Positions 52,744-61,675 of a stretch of 64,000 bases of DNA are shown here, one piece after another; position 1 is the first letter of the stretch; each line of letters opens with the position of its first letter. The DNA comes from Phascolarctobacterium sp. (GTDB taxonomy: Bacteria > Bacillota > Negativicutes > Acidaminococcales > Acidaminococcaceae), in NCBI GenBank assembly GCA_017457085.1, contig JAFTID010000025.1, positions 1-64,000 of the forward strand, in the 5' to 3' direction. A program made the position numbers and the translations under genes. The notes under the pieces were generated by a model. The model saw only the letters and a program-made list of their open reading frames with translations, was not told the origin of the DNA and did no database searches.

Positions 52744-53388
52744 ATGAAAATTTTTATGGATACTGCTAATGTGGAAGAAATTGCTCGTTTTGTAGATTGG
52801 GGCGTTGTGTACGGCGTTACTACCAATCCTAGCTTGATTGCGAAAACTGGTCGCACCCAAGCGGAAGTTATTCCTGAAATCGCCAAGCTGGTGGAAGGTC
52901 CTGTAAGTGCAGAAGTAATCAGCACCGAATGCCAAGGCATGGTAGAAGAAGCACGTAAGCTGGTACAAATTGCAGAGAACATCGTTATTAAAATTCCCTG
53001 CATTCCTGAAGGCTTGAAGGCTGTTAAAATTTTGAGTGCAGAAGGCATCAAAACCAACGTAACCTTGGTGTTCAGCATGTCCCAAGCACTTTTGGCTGCT
53101 CGTGCTGGTGCAACTTATGTTAGTCCGTTCATCGGTCGTCTTGATGATATTGGCGAAGATGGCGTACAACTGGTAAAAAACATTGTAGATGCTTTCCAAA
53201 AATATGGCATCGCTACCGAAGTTATTGCCGCTAGCATTCGTAATCTGGCTCACGTTGATGCAGTGATGCTCACCGGTTGCCAAATTGCAACCATTCCTAC
53301 TAAAGTTCTTGAGCAAATGATTAAACATCAGCTCACCGACAAAGGTTTGGAACAATTCTTGGCAGATTACCAAAACAGCTTGAAATAA
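52744..53388 (+). CDS. transaldolase / fructose-6-phosphate aldolase (TalC/Fsa type)
   Basis: A 214-residue class I aldolase of the short transaldolase family. [11 protein letters not shown] at residue 6, [11 protein letters not shown] near 26 and the Schiff-base Lys in [15 protein letters not shown] near 83 are present. It takes part in sugar-phosphate exchange; whether it acts as transaldolase or Fsa cannot be told. The ATG at 52744 follows AAGGGA; GTG at 52741 is an alternative. Confidence 0.9.
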   Translation: MKIFMDTANVEEIARFVDWGVVYGVTTNPSLIAKTGRTQAEVIPEIAKLVEGPVSAEVISTECQGMVEEARKLVQIAENIVIKIPCIPEGLKAVKILSAEGIKTNVTLVFSMSQALLAARAGATYVSPFIGRLDDIGEDGVQLVKNIVDAFQKYGIATEVIAASIRNLAHVDAVMLTGCQIATIPTKVLEQMIKHQLTDKGLEQFLADYQNSLK

Positions 53389-53439
53389 AAAATCTTGGTG
53401 AGAAATTTTTGCTAATAGCACTAATCCTTATTACTTTTC

Positions 53440-53467
53440 TTGACATTTAAAGGATTGTCAGTATAAT
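53440..53467 (+). promoter_or_regulatory. promoter of the perR-rubrerythrin operon
   Basis: TTGACA (53440-53445), a 16-base spacer and TATAAT (53462-53467). Confidence 0.8.
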
Positions 53468-53483
53468 TCTAATTAGGAATTAT
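53463..53483. promoter_or_regulatory. PerR/Fur box-like operator
   Basis: ATAATTC-TAATTAG-GAATTAT has perfect seven-base arms around a seven-base centre and overlaps the -10 box and start region. This is the design of a PerR box, so the operon is probably repressed by its own first product. Confidence 0.65.
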
Positions 53484-53503
53484 TTTTATAAAGGATGGTG
53501 CGT

Positions 53504-53908
53504 ATGGCGAAAAGGAACACTATTCAAAGACAATTGGTAATCGCTGCAGTACGTTTCTTGGCAGATCATCCTACTGCGGAAGAAGTGTATGACCGTATTA
53601 CCATGGAATATCCGGACATTAGCAAGGGTACTGTGTATCGCAACCTGAACTCTTTGGTTGAAAGTGGTTTGCTTGGCAAGGTTTCCGTTCCAAGTGGTGC
53701 TGACCGTTTTGACCATATCTTAGCGAAGCATTATCACATTAAATGTACTCATTGCGGTAAGTTCATGAACGTGGAAGACATAGATTATTTCCATGATCTT
53801 GACCAAAAGGTTGCTTCTGCAACTAGTTTTAAAATGGAACACCATGACATAGTATTTAGCGGCTTATGCCCCGAATGCCAAAAGCTGAAAGAGGCAGAAG
53901 CTAAATAA
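53504..53908 (+). CDS. perR: Fur family regulator, PerR-like
   Basis: A 134-residue metal-dependent repressor. The winged helix has HPTAEEVYDRI and ISKGTVYRNLNSLVESGLL. DRFDHILAKHYHIKC carries metal-site His and Asp residues, and the two Cys pairs CTHC near 83 and CPEC near 122 bind structural zinc. The PerR assignment rests on the rubrerythrin gene that follows and the PerR-like operator. The start at 53504 is 8 bases or so after AAAGGATGG; 53495 is too close. Confidence 0.85.
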   Translation: MAKRNTIQRQLVIAAVRFLADHPTAEEVYDRITMEYPDISKGTVYRNLNSLVESGLLGKVSVPSGADRFDHILAKHYHIKCTHCGKFMNVEDIDYFHDLDQKVASATSFKMEHHDIVFSGLCPECQKLKEAEAK

Positions 53909-53965
53909 TAAATTTACAAGCTTGGCACTTATGCCGCAAATAAATTTCTGGAGGAGGAAATTATC

Positions 53966-54505
53966 GTGGAATTGAAAGGCACTAAAACTGAACAAAACTT
54001 GATGACTGCATTTGCAGGTGAATCTCAAGCAAGAGTAAAATATGGTTACTATGCAAGCGCAGCTAAAAAAGAAGGCTACAACCAAATCGCAGCTTTCTTT
54101 GAAGAAACTTCCGGTAACGAAAAAGAACATGCTAAATTGTGGTTCAAAGCTTTGCACGGCGGTAAAGTTCCCGGCACCATCGAAAACTTGAAAGATGCTG
54201 CTGCTGGCGAAAACTATGAATGGACCGAAATGTACGCTGAATTTGCTCAAACTGCAAAAGAAGAAGGCTTCGTAGAATTGGCTAGACTCTTTGAAGAAGT
54301 AGGCAAAATCGAAAAAGAACACGAAGAAAGATATCGCGCTCTCTTGGCTAATATTGAAAACGACCGCGTATTCAAACGTGAAGAAAAACAAGTTTGGATT
54401 TGTACCAACTGCGGTAAAATCGTTGTTAGCGAAAAAGCTCCGGAAAAATGCCCGGTTTGCGACCATCCGCAAGGATACTTCCAAATTCGCGCAGTAAACT
54501 ACTAA
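53966..54505 (+). CDS. rbr: rubrerythrin
   Basis: A 179-residue peroxide reductase of anaerobes. The diiron domain carries ExxH-type motifs ([12 protein letters not shown] near 16, EKEHAKLW near 55, EKEHEERY near 118), and the C-terminal rubredoxin domain has WICTNCG near 143 and [12 protein letters not shown] near 160. It starts with GTG after a strong GGAGGAGG site, 57 bases after the PerR-like gene. A strong terminator follows. Confidence 0.95.
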   Translation: MELKGTKTEQNLMTAFAGESQARVKYGYYASAAKKEGYNQIAAFFEETSGNEKEHAKLWFKALHGGKVPGTIENLKDAAAGENYEWTEMYAEFAQTAKEEGFVELARLFEEVGKIEKEHEERYRALLANIENDRVFKREEKQVWICTNCGKIVVSEKAPEKCPVCDHPQGYFQIRAVNY

Positions 54506-54513
54506 TGTTATAC

Positions 54514-54547
54514 AAAAAATAGCACTGTGAAAGCAGTGCTATTTTTT
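54514..54547 (+). terminator. terminator after rubrerythrin
   Basis: AAAAAATAGCACTG / CAGTGCTATTTTTT, 14 perfect pairs with a six-base loop. Confidence 0.9.
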
Positions 54548-54636
54548 ATGTAGAAAAGAGATGGACTTCTAACGTTTTTGGTGAAGCCGTGTTTTTGTGG
54601 TATAATTTAAGTATATTATACTGGTGAGGTGTGCGT

Positions 54637-56007
54637 ATGAAAGCAAACATTCCCGTACAAAAGGGTGAAGTTATAGAGATAAATATTACTGGTTTAGGTA
54701 GCAGTGGTGAGGGTGTTGGCAAATACCAAGGCTTTACTGTGTTCGTGCCCGGTGCGTTGCCTACTGAAACTGTTAAGGCAAGAGTAGGCTTGGTAAAGAA
54801 AAGCTATGCAACTGCGAGAATTGTAGAAATTTTGCAACCTTCTTCAGAGCGTGTGGAACCTGCCTGCCTTGTGTATAAGGAGTGCGGTGGGTGCCAGCTA
54901 CAACATTTGTCCTACGCAGGTCAATTGAAAATGAAAGAACAACAAGTTCGTGATGCCATTACTCGTATTGGTCACTTAGACACAGAAGTTTTGCCTGTAA
55001 TCGGTTGCCCCAATCCGTGGAACTATCGCAATAAAATGCAGTTCCCTGCGGCAATGGGAGCAGAAGGTAAAATTGAAATTGGTTGTTACGCAACTGCAAC
55101 TCACAGCGTAGTAGATACTGCAGGCTGCTTGATTCAAAAAGAAGCTAACAACCAAGTACTGCTTGCTGTGCGTAAGTGGATGGAAAAATTCAACATCACT
55201 GCCTACGATGAAAAAACTGGTAAGGGTTTAGTGCGCCACGTTATGAGCCGTGTTGGTGTTCATAGCGGTGAAATTATGGCGGTGCTGATTACCTCTGCCT
55301 ACGATATTCCCAATAAAAAAGAACTTATCGACATTCTGGTACAAGATGTTCCCGGTTTGGTAAGTGTTATTCAAAATATCAATAAAAAGCCTACCAATAT
55401 CATAATGGGCAACAAAACCCGCGTGATTTATGGTAAGCCTAATATTAAAGATAGCTTGGGCGCGTTAAGCTTTAACGTGTCTGCCCAATCCTTCTTCCAA
55501 GTAAACAGCGAGCAAGCAGAAAAGCTCTACAATAAAGCTTTGGAATACGCTGCACTCACTGGCAACGAAACCGTTGTTGACGTTTACTGCGGAACAGGTA
55601 CAATCTCCCTGTATATGGCGAAACACGCTAAAAAAGTTTACGGTATCGAAATCGTTGCGCCTGCTATCGAAGATGCGAAGAAAAATGCAGTTGCTAACGG
55701 TTGCGCCAATGCAGAGTTCATCTTGGGCGATGCTGCGGTAGAACTGCCTGCACTTTTAGATGGGGGCGTGAAGCCTGACGTAATTATGCTCGACCCGCCT
55801 CGTGCCGGCTGCGAAGAAAAGGTGCTTGCTGCCATTGCTAAGGTTAAGCCGGAACGCATTGTGTATGTTTCCTGTAACCCTGCTTCTTTAGCACGGGACT
55901 TGGCTTATTTAGAAAAATATGGCTACAAGACCACAGTTGTTCAACCCGTAGATATGTTCCCTTTCACAAGCCATGTAGAAAATGTTGCGTTGTTGGTTAG
56001 GGTGTAG
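54637..56007 (+). CDS. RNA (uracil-5-)-methyltransferase, RlmD/RumA family
   Basis: A 456-residue methyltransferase forming m5U in 23S rRNA or tRNA. An N-terminal TRAM domain has EINITGLGSSGEGVGKY near residue 8. Iron-sulfur Cys are in CLVYKECGGCQLQH near 74. The methyltransferase part has DVYCGTGTISLYMA near 313, LDPPRAGCEEKVL near 386 and the catalytic Cys in YVSCNPASLARD near 410. The precise uracil is not assignable. ATG at 54637 follows GAGGTG. Confidence 0.9.
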   Translation: MKANIPVQKGEVIEINITGLGSSGEGVGKYQGFTVFVPGALPTETVKARVGLVKKSYATARIVEILQPSSERVEPACLVYKECGGCQLQHLSYAGQLKMKEQQVRDAITRIGHLDTEVLPVIGCPNPWNYRNKMQFPAAMGAEGKIEIGCYATATHSVVDTAGCLIQKEANNQVLLAVRKWMEKFNITAYDEKTGKGLVRHVMSRVGVHSGEIMAVLITSAYDIPNKKELIDILVQDVPGLVSVIQNINKKPTNIIMGNKTRVIYGKPNIKDSLGALSFNVSAQSFFQVNSEQAEKLYNKALEYAALTGNETVVDVYCGTGTISLYMAKHAKKVYGIEIVAPAIEDAKKNAVANGCANAEFILGDAAVELPALLDGGVKPDVIMLDPPRAGCEEKVLAAIAKVKPERIVYVSCNPASLARDLAYLEKYGYKTTVVQPVDMFPFTSHVENVALLVRV

Positions 56008-56051
56008 GAGTTGTTGCATAAATTGCAACAAGTGAAGATGAGGTATAACTT

Positions 56052-56462
56052 ATGATTAAACCTATTATGAAAGACGTGCTGTTCTTGGCGCAAAAGTCTG
56101 AGCAAGCAATAGCTAAGGATAAAAATATTGCTATTGATTTATTAGATACACTGCAAGCTAACGCAGACCGTTGTGTTGGTATGGCTGCGAATATGATTGG
56201 CGAGCGTAAACGCATCATTGTATTTAACTTGGGAAAAACTAACGTGGTGATGTTCAATCCTGTTATCGTGAAAAAAGAAAAGCCTTACGAAACAGAAGAA
56301 GGTTGCCTTTCTTTGATTGGAGAACGAGCTTGCATTCGTTACGAAACTATCGAAGTTGAATACCAAGATATGAAAATGCGTAAGCAACGCAGTAAGTTTA
56401 GTGGTTTCACTGCGCAAATTATTCAACACGAATGCGACCATTTAGAAGGGATAATAATATAA
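56052..56462 (+). CDS. peptide deformylase-like protein
   Basis: A 136-residue metallohydrolase. Motif 2 EGCLSL (near residue 79) and motif 3 QHECDHLEG (near 125) supply the Cys and two His metal ligands and the Glu. In motif 1 the usual GxGxAAxQ is replaced by VGMAANMIG, with Met in place of Gln, seen in type III-like deformylases. Whether it is the main deformylase is unclear. It lies 24 bases before a radical SAM gene. Confidence 0.8.
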   Translation: MIKPIMKDVLFLAQKSEQAIAKDKNIAIDLLDTLQANADRCVGMAANMIGERKRIIVFNLGKTNVVMFNPVIVKKEKPYETEEGCLSLIGERACIRYETIEVEYQDMKMRKQRSKFSGFTAQIIQHECDHLEGIII

Positions 56463-56486
56463 GACATTACGAAAGGATGATACATT

Positions 56487-57608
56487 TTGAAAATTGCTAA
56501 GAAAGATGCCTTGATGTGGTTTAGATTTTTTGCACAGCTTCCTGATGATGAAGAACTGATGCCCAAACAAATGGAGCTTGTTTACGCAACCTTTGCACAA
56601 ATTGAAGCTGCAATTGATGCTCGTAACGAAAAGCTGATGGCTGAAATCAAAGGCTTGCAATCCATTGACGGCAGAACTTATTTTGTAGGAAATCCTGATA
56701 AATTTGCTCGTGGCTGTCGCTCCTGCCTTACCGGTACAGGCTTGACTGCTATCCGCAAGACCAACAAATGCAATATTAGATGCAAGTTCTGCTATAACTA
56801 CGGTGATTTAGAAAACATTATGCCTATTGGCGAAGGTATGTGGGAAATTGGCGGTACCCGTTTCTATGAACGCGATTTAGATTTGCTCCTTTCCGTGCAA
56901 AACAAACCTACTGGTATTTCTTACGTGTACCTTGAACCCTTTATGGAAATTGAAAAATACTACAGCATTATCCGTAAGTTTAGCGAAGCTGGCATTCATC
57001 AGCACATGTACACCAACGGTACCCTTGCCAATGAAGAAAACTTGAAGGCTTTGGGGGAAGCTGGTTTGGACGAACTGCGCTTTAACTTGGGCGCTACCAA
57101 TTGCAACGATAAGGTTATTGAAGCTATTGGCATTGCTAAGAAGTACATCAAACACGTTGGTATCGAAACTCCCATGACTCCGGAATTCTTCGACACTTTC
57201 TTCCAAAAGAAAGAACAAATTCTGGCAACTGGTGTGGACTTCATCAACTGCGCGGAATTGCACCTGAACGCTAATAATATTGAAAACTATGCTGGCGAAA
57301 GCATGTACATCTATCGTCAAGGCTACATCTCTCCCATTTGGAGCAGGGAACTGACCTTGAAGCTGATGAAGATTGCTGACGATGAAGGTTGGGATATTGC
57401 CATCCACGACTGCGCTAACCGTACTAAATTTGCCCGCGGCTTGAACTTGGCGGCGAAGGAAGGCAAATGGTTTGGTGCTAGCGATTACTGTGGCGAATTT
57501 ACCAAGCTGCCGTACTGGGTGTTCCTGCCCATTCTGGAAGATGAAAGCTTCCAATTTTTGGAGGAAGAAGAACTTCCTGCAGGCTATCGTCCCGGCGAAT
57601 TGTACTAA
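56487..57608 (+). CDS. radical SAM protein
   Basis: A 373-residue radical SAM enzyme. The cluster motif CNIRCKFCYN (Cys-x3-Cys-x2-Cys) is near residue 95, with a further Cys pair just before it (CRSC near 75), which may bind a second metal or cluster. It starts at TTG, 8 bases after AAAGGATG. The reaction is unknown, and no peptide substrate gene is seen next to it. It is followed after 12 bases by an HD-domain gene. Confidence 0.8.
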   Translation: MKIAKKDALMWFRFFAQLPDDEELMPKQMELVYATFAQIEAAIDARNEKLMAEIKGLQSIDGRTYFVGNPDKFARGCRSCLTGTGLTAIRKTNKCNIRCKFCYNYGDLENIMPIGEGMWEIGGTRFYERDLDLLLSVQNKPTGISYVYLEPFMEIEKYYSIIRKFSEAGIHQHMYTNGTLANEENLKALGEAGLDELRFNLGATNCNDKVIEAIGIAKKYIKHVGIETPMTPEFFDTFFQKKEQILATGVDFINCAELHLNANNIENYAGESMYIYRQGYISPIWSRELTLKLMKIADDEGWDIAIHDCANRTKFARGLNLAAKEGKWFGASDYCGEFTKLPYWVFLPILEDESFQFLEEEELPAGYRPGELY

Positions 57609-57620
57609 AGGAAAAATAAA

Positions 57621-58283
57621 ATGCGTATAACTTTTGAAGAGATTAAGAACAACGAAACCATTAGAACCTATATTAAAAAAGCAGATGAATCTTTGCGTTC
57701 CCTTGGTTTTACGGAGCATAGCTTTGCTCACGTAACAAAGGTTGCCGTAACTGCGAGAGATATTCTCTTGAAGCTTGGTTACAGTGAACGTGAAGCAGAG
57801 CAAGCTGCGGTAGCAGGTTTTATGCACGATATCGGTAACGTTATTAACCGTAAGGATCACGCGCAAAGTGGTGCGGTAATGGCGTTCCGTATTTTGGATA
57901 ATATGAACTGCGACCCGGAAGACACTGCTACCATCATCACTGCCATTGGTAACCATGACGAAAGCACTGCGTTCCCCGTGAACCCTGTAGCTGCGGCGCT
58001 GATTATTGCAGATAAATGTGACGTGCGCTCCAGTCGTGTGCGTGACAAGGCAACTATCGCTTTGGATATTCACGATAGGGTAAACTACGGCGTAACTAAA
58101 TCTGCTTTGGACATCAACGAGGAAGAAAAAATTATCACTTTGAATATTGAAATTGATACTAATATCTGTAGCGTGATGGAATACTTTGAGATATTCATCG
58201 AGCGTATGTTACTTTGTAAAAAAGCTGCTGAAAAACTTGGTACCCGTTTCCAACTGGTTATCAATAATCAACAAATACTTTAA
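57621..58283 (+). CDS. HD domain phosphohydrolase
   Basis: A 220-residue metal-dependent hydrolase. The metal residues are His in EHSFAHVTKVA near residue 35, the HD pair in GFMHDIGNVIN near 75, a His in KDHAQSGA and an Asp in IIADKCDVRSSR near 134. The substrate is unknown; nucleotides are usual for the family. It probably shares an operon with the radical SAM gene. A terminator follows. Confidence 0.85.
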   Translation: MRITFEEIKNNETIRTYIKKADESLRSLGFTEHSFAHVTKVAVTARDILLKLGYSEREAEQAAVAGFMHDIGNVINRKDHAQSGAVMAFRILDNMNCDPEDTATIITAIGNHDESTAFPVNPVAAALIIADKCDVRSSRVRDKATIALDIHDRVNYGVTKSALDINEEEKIITLNIEIDTNICSVMEYFEIFIERMLLCKKAAEKLGTRFQLVINNQQIL

Positions 58284-58285
58284 TA

Positions 58286-58322
58286 AAAAATGCCTTGCTG
58301 TTTTTATGGCGAGGTATTTTTG
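58286..58322 (+). terminator. terminator after the HD gene
   Basis: AATGCCTTGC / GCGAGGTATT stem with two G-T pairs, followed by TTTTG. Confidence 0.75.
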
Positions 58323-58417
58323 TTTAGAAAAGGTTACGGTAAGAAAAGTTTAAGTTTACAATTGTCCTTGTGGGTGATATACTTTTACCAATAAGAATTT
58401 TAGAAGGGGGCGTATTT

Positions 58418-59185
58418 ATGTCTTACAAATTGTGGAATATTTTAGGTGAATTGAAATCTCCGGAGTACGAATGGGTAGAACTGTCTCACTCTTTGAACAA
58501 CGATAGCCCGTATTGGGGTGGCATTCCTGAAGGTTCTGTTGAACTTGGCAAAGTTTGCTACGATTGGGGTAACCCGATGTTGGAATGCATTATCCATACT
58601 TTTAAATTCCCCGGTCAATTTGGTACCCATATTGATTTCCCTGCTCACTTCATTAAAGATGGCAAAACCTCTGAATACTATGGTGCTGAACAATTGATGT
58701 TCCCGCTGTGCGTTATCGATATTACTGCTAAAGTTGCAGAAGACGTTCATTACGCAGTAACCGTTGAAGATATTAAAGAATATGAAGCAAAATATGGTCC
58801 GATTCCTGATGGTGCTTTCGTTGCTCTCCGTACTGACTGGAGCAAAAACTGGCCTAACATGGATGCAATCAGCGGTATTGCTGAAGATGGCAGCGAAAAC
58901 TTCCCCGGCTGGTCCATGCCTGCACTGAAATATATTTATGAAGAACGCAACGCTGCTGCTAATGGTCATGAAACTCTAGACACCGACGCTTCCGCCCTTG
59001 CTTGTGAAGCTGGCGACCTTGCTTGCGAACGCTATGTACTTGCGCAAGGCAAACTGCAAATCGAAGTTCTTGATAATCTTGACAAGGTTGCTCCTGCTGG
59101 TGCAATTTTGGTTGCGGCTTGGCCGCGCATTGAGGGAGCTAGTGGTATGCCTGTAAGAGTTTATGCGATAACTCCGAAACTGTAA
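58418..59185 (+). CDS. cyclase family protein (kynurenine formamidase-like)
   Basis: A 255-residue metallohydrolase. The family motif GTHIDFPAHF (HxGTHxDxPxHF type) is near residue 68 and binds the metal. WVELSHSLNNDSPYW starts the fold. Members include kynurenine formamidase and isatin hydrolase; the substrate is not assignable. The ATG at 58418 follows GAAGGGGGCG; a longer frame from 58370 lacks a site. It is monocistronic. Confidence 0.82.
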   Translation: MSYKLWNILGELKSPEYEWVELSHSLNNDSPYWGGIPEGSVELGKVCYDWGNPMLECIIHTFKFPGQFGTHIDFPAHFIKDGKTSEYYGAEQLMFPLCVIDITAKVAEDVHYAVTVEDIKEYEAKYGPIPDGAFVALRTDWSKNWPNMDAISGIAEDGSENFPGWSMPALKYIYEERNAAANGHETLDTDASALACEAGDLACERYVLAQGKLQIEVLDNLDKVAPAGAILVAAWPRIEGASGMPVRVYAITPKL

Positions 59186-59189
59186 AATC

Positions 59190-59310
59190 GTTATAAGCAC
59201 CGTTATGCTTTGTCGCAATTCATTTGCTTGCTCGACGTACGCTTTAGTACGCCATCGCGGCGCAATCTTGCTCCGCCTTGTTATCCAGCACTTCTGACGC
59301 GTTTGATGTA
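59190..59310. other. non-coding segment with GC-rich hairpins
   Basis: Part of the 335-base gap before yggS. It holds CGTAC-GCTTTA-GTACG and several GGCGC/GCTCC-type pairings, richer in C and G than its surroundings. No open reading frame with a ribosome binding site was seen. It may be an REP-like repeat, but no second copy is in this window. Confidence 0.3.
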
Positions 59311-59353
59311 AAATAAAATTAAATATTTTTGATGAACGAAAGTTTAGAAATCT

Positions 59354-59389
59354 ACAGCACTCTTTTGCGAAACAGGGTGCTGTTTTTTA
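59354..59389 (+). terminator. terminator
   Basis: ACAGCACTCT / AGGGTGCTGT stem followed by TTTTT. It lies 168 bases after the cyclase gene and would end any transcript of that gene or of the gap. Confidence 0.8.
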
Positions 59390-59520
59390 TCCAGTGCTTT
59401 CATAGACAATCTTGCTTACTTTATGATAAAATTATTAGTTGAAGAAATAGGAATTTTACTTTTTAAAGACCTTCATGAGAAAGTCCAATGATGCAAAAAT
59501 TACGTGCAGGAGGGCTTAAA

Positions 59521-60219
59521 GTGTTAGCAGATAATTTGAAAATAGTTCAAGGAAAAATAGAAGCTGCCTTGCAAAATCGCAAGGAGAAAAAGGAAACAGG
59601 TGATGCTGTAACTCTAGTAGCAGTCACCAAAAATCATACACCGGAAGTTATTACAGAAGCTTTGGCTTTGGGGGTGGAATGCATCGGTGAAAACCGTGTG
59701 CAGGAGGCGAAGCATAAAAAGGAAGTTCTGCCTGCTGGTGGCAAGTGGCATTTGATTGGTCATTTGCAAACTAACAAAGCTCGTCAGGCCGTTGCTCTTT
59801 TTGATTTGATAGAATCTGTAGATAGTGAGCGTTTGCTCGCACTTTTAGACGAAGAAGCTGCTCGCATCGGTAAGGTGCAGGAAGTTCTTTTACAGCTGAA
59901 CATTGCTGAGGAAGAACAAAAAACAGGCTTTTCCAAGGAAGAGTACCAAGCAATTTTACCCAAGCTTGATGCTTACAAAAATATTTGCGTCCGTGGCTTG
60001 ATGGTTATCGCCCAAGCTTGTACGGATGTTGAAGAAACTCGTCCTGTTTTTGCTAAAGGCTACGCTTGCTTCTGCAAGTTGAAGGAAGCTCGCCCCGAAG
60101 TGGATTGCTTATCCATGGGTATGAGTAATGATTACACCGTTGCCATTGAAGAAGGCGCTAACATGGTACGTGTTGGCACAGCCTTGTTCGGACAACGTGA
60201 CTATAGTTTAAAATTTTAA
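59521..60219 (+). CDS. yggS: YggS family PLP homeostasis protein
   Basis: A 232-residue pyridoxal-phosphate-binding protein with an alanine-racemase-like barrel. The PLP Lys is in TLVAVTKNHTPEVI near residue 35; GENRVQEAKHK near 66, KWHLIGHLQTNKA near 85 and LSMGMSNDYTVAIEEGANMVRVGTALFG near the end are all typical. GTG at 59521 is chosen as AGGAGGG stands 7 bases before it. It begins the ylm division cluster. Confidence 0.92.
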   Translation: MLADNLKIVQGKIEAALQNRKEKKETGDAVTLVAVTKNHTPEVITEALALGVECIGENRVQEAKHKKEVLPAGGKWHLIGHLQTNKARQAVALFDLIESVDSERLLALLDEEAARIGKVQEVLLQLNIAEEEQKTGFSKEEYQAILPKLDAYKNICVRGLMVIAQACTDVEETRPVFAKGYACFCKLKEARPEVDCLSMGMSNDYTVAIEEGANMVRVGTALFGQRDYSLKF

Positions 60220-60236
60220 GAATTGGTGGTAAGAAT

Positions 60237-60863
60237 ATGAAGATAATTGAACGTATTGTAGATGCCTTAGGCTTGTATGACGATAGCGAAGACGAAATCT
60301 TAGAGGAAGAGGTTGTAGAGAAGAAGCCTGCCAAGGCTGAGAAGCCTGAGGCGAAATTTGAACCTACTCCGAAAAAAACTCTTTTTGAAAATAAAACAGG
60401 CTTGTTCCGTAGAAAACAGGCTGAGGAAGAAGTTGAAGCTTTGCCGGAAGCGCCTGTTCAAGTTGCAGAAGCGAAAGATGAAACCACTCCGAAAAAAAGC
60501 GGTTTTTTTGCTCGTAAAACTGTAGAAAAACCTGTGGAGCCTCCTGCTGGTGGCAAGACTATTTCCATGCCCATTGCTGACAAGCAAGTGCGCGTAGTGG
60601 TAATTGAACCTACCATTTTTGATGATTCCCAAAAGATTGCAGATTATCTGCGTGGTAATCAACCTGTGGTAGTTAATTTTGAAAATACTGATAACATTGT
60701 TACCAAGCGTATGACTGATTTTATCAGCGGTACTATTTACGCATTGGGTGGCAGTATGAAGAAGATTGGTCGCAGCATTTTAGTATGCGCGCCTAGAAAC
60801 GTAGATATTGATGCAGGCATTAGCATCTATAATGAAAAGGGTGAACAACCGTGGAAAAAATAA
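60237..60863 (+). CDS. sepF: cell division protein SepF
   Basis: A 208-residue FtsZ-binding membrane anchor. The amphipathic N-terminal helix (MKIIERIVDALGLYDD) is followed by a long Lys/Glu/Pro-rich linker (about 20-115) with two copies of a PKK-led basic patch, then the SepF core (VRVVVIEPTIFDDSQKIADYL, FISGTIYALGGSMKKIG). The linker is longer than in B. subtilis SepF (about 150 residues in total). Its end overlaps proC by 13 bases. Confidence 0.92.
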   Translation: MKIIERIVDALGLYDDSEDEILEEEVVEKKPAKAEKPEAKFEPTPKKTLFENKTGLFRRKQAEEEVEALPEAPVQVAEAKDETTPKKSGFFARKTVEKPVEPPAGGKTISMPIADKQVRVVVIEPTIFDDSQKIADYLRGNQPVVVNFENTDNIVTKRMTDFISGTIYALGGSMKKIGRSILVCAPRNVDIDAGISIYNEKGEQPWKK

Positions 60864-61672
60864 ATGTAAATAAAATTGCATTCATCGGTGGCGGTGCCAT
60901 GGCAGAAGCCATCATCAAGGGTATTACTGGTAGTGGTTTAGTTTCAGGCAGCACCATTGCTGTAGGGGAACACACTCCTGAACGTTGTACCTATTTGAAT
61001 GAAACTTATGGCGTAAATGCTACTACTGATAATAAAGAAGCAGTTCGTGATGCTGATTTGGTAATCTTTGCCGTAAAACCCCAAGTTGCTCCTGTAGCTT
61101 TGACTAAAGAGCTGATTGCAGAGTTTAAGGAAAGTGCGTGGGTGCTTTCCATTATGGGTAGCGTTACCATCGAAATGCTTCATAACTACGCACCTAACTT
61201 CCCCGTAATCCGCACTATGCCCAACACTCCGCTGGCAGTTGGCGCAGGCATGACTGCCATTTGTCGTGATGAAAAGGTTACTGACGAGATGCTGGAAATT
61301 GCTAAAGCTATCTTCGGCTGTTGTGGTGAAGTCGAGGTTGTGGCTGAAAGTGCTTTGGAAGCAATTACTGCTGTTAGTGGCTGCGGACCAGGCTATGCCT
61401 TCGTAATTATTGATGCTTTGGCAGATGCTGGTGTGCGTGCTGGCTTGCCCCGTGCATTGGCAATTAAATTGGCGGCGCAAACTTTAGCTGGCAGTGGCAA
61501 GATGTGCATTGAAACTGGCTTGCACCCTGCAGTTTTGCGTGACCAGGTAACTAGCCCCGGTGGTACTACCATTGCGGGTATCCATGCGTTGGAAAATCAC
61601 GGTGTGCGCGGTGCCTTCTATGATGCAGTGCAAGCTGTGCTGAAACGTAGCGACGAATTACAAGGAAAATAA
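60851..61672 (+). CDS. proC: pyrroline-5-carboxylate reductase
   Basis: A 273-residue NAD(P)H-dependent enzyme making proline. The nucleotide loop IAFIGGGAMAEAIIKGI is near residue 8, RTMPNTPLAVGAGMTA near 115 and the C-terminal DQVTSPGGTTIAGI near 233. It starts with GTG inside sepF. Its place between sepF and ylmH, where ylmG is usual, is seen in other Firmicutes too. Confidence 0.95.
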   Translation: MEKINVNKIAFIGGGAMAEAIIKGITGSGLVSGSTIAVGEHTPERCTYLNETYGVNATTDNKEAVRDADLVIFAVKPQVAPVALTKELIAEFKESAWVLSIMGSVTIEMLHNYAPNFPVIRTMPNTPLAVGAGMTAICRDEKVTDEMLEIAKAIFGCCGEVEVVAESALEAITAVSGCGPGYAFVIIDALADAGVRAGLPRALAIKLAAQTLAGSGKMCIETGLHPAVLRDQVTSPGGTTIAGIHALENHGVRGAFYDAVQAVLKRSDELQGK

Positions 61673-61675
61673 TTT

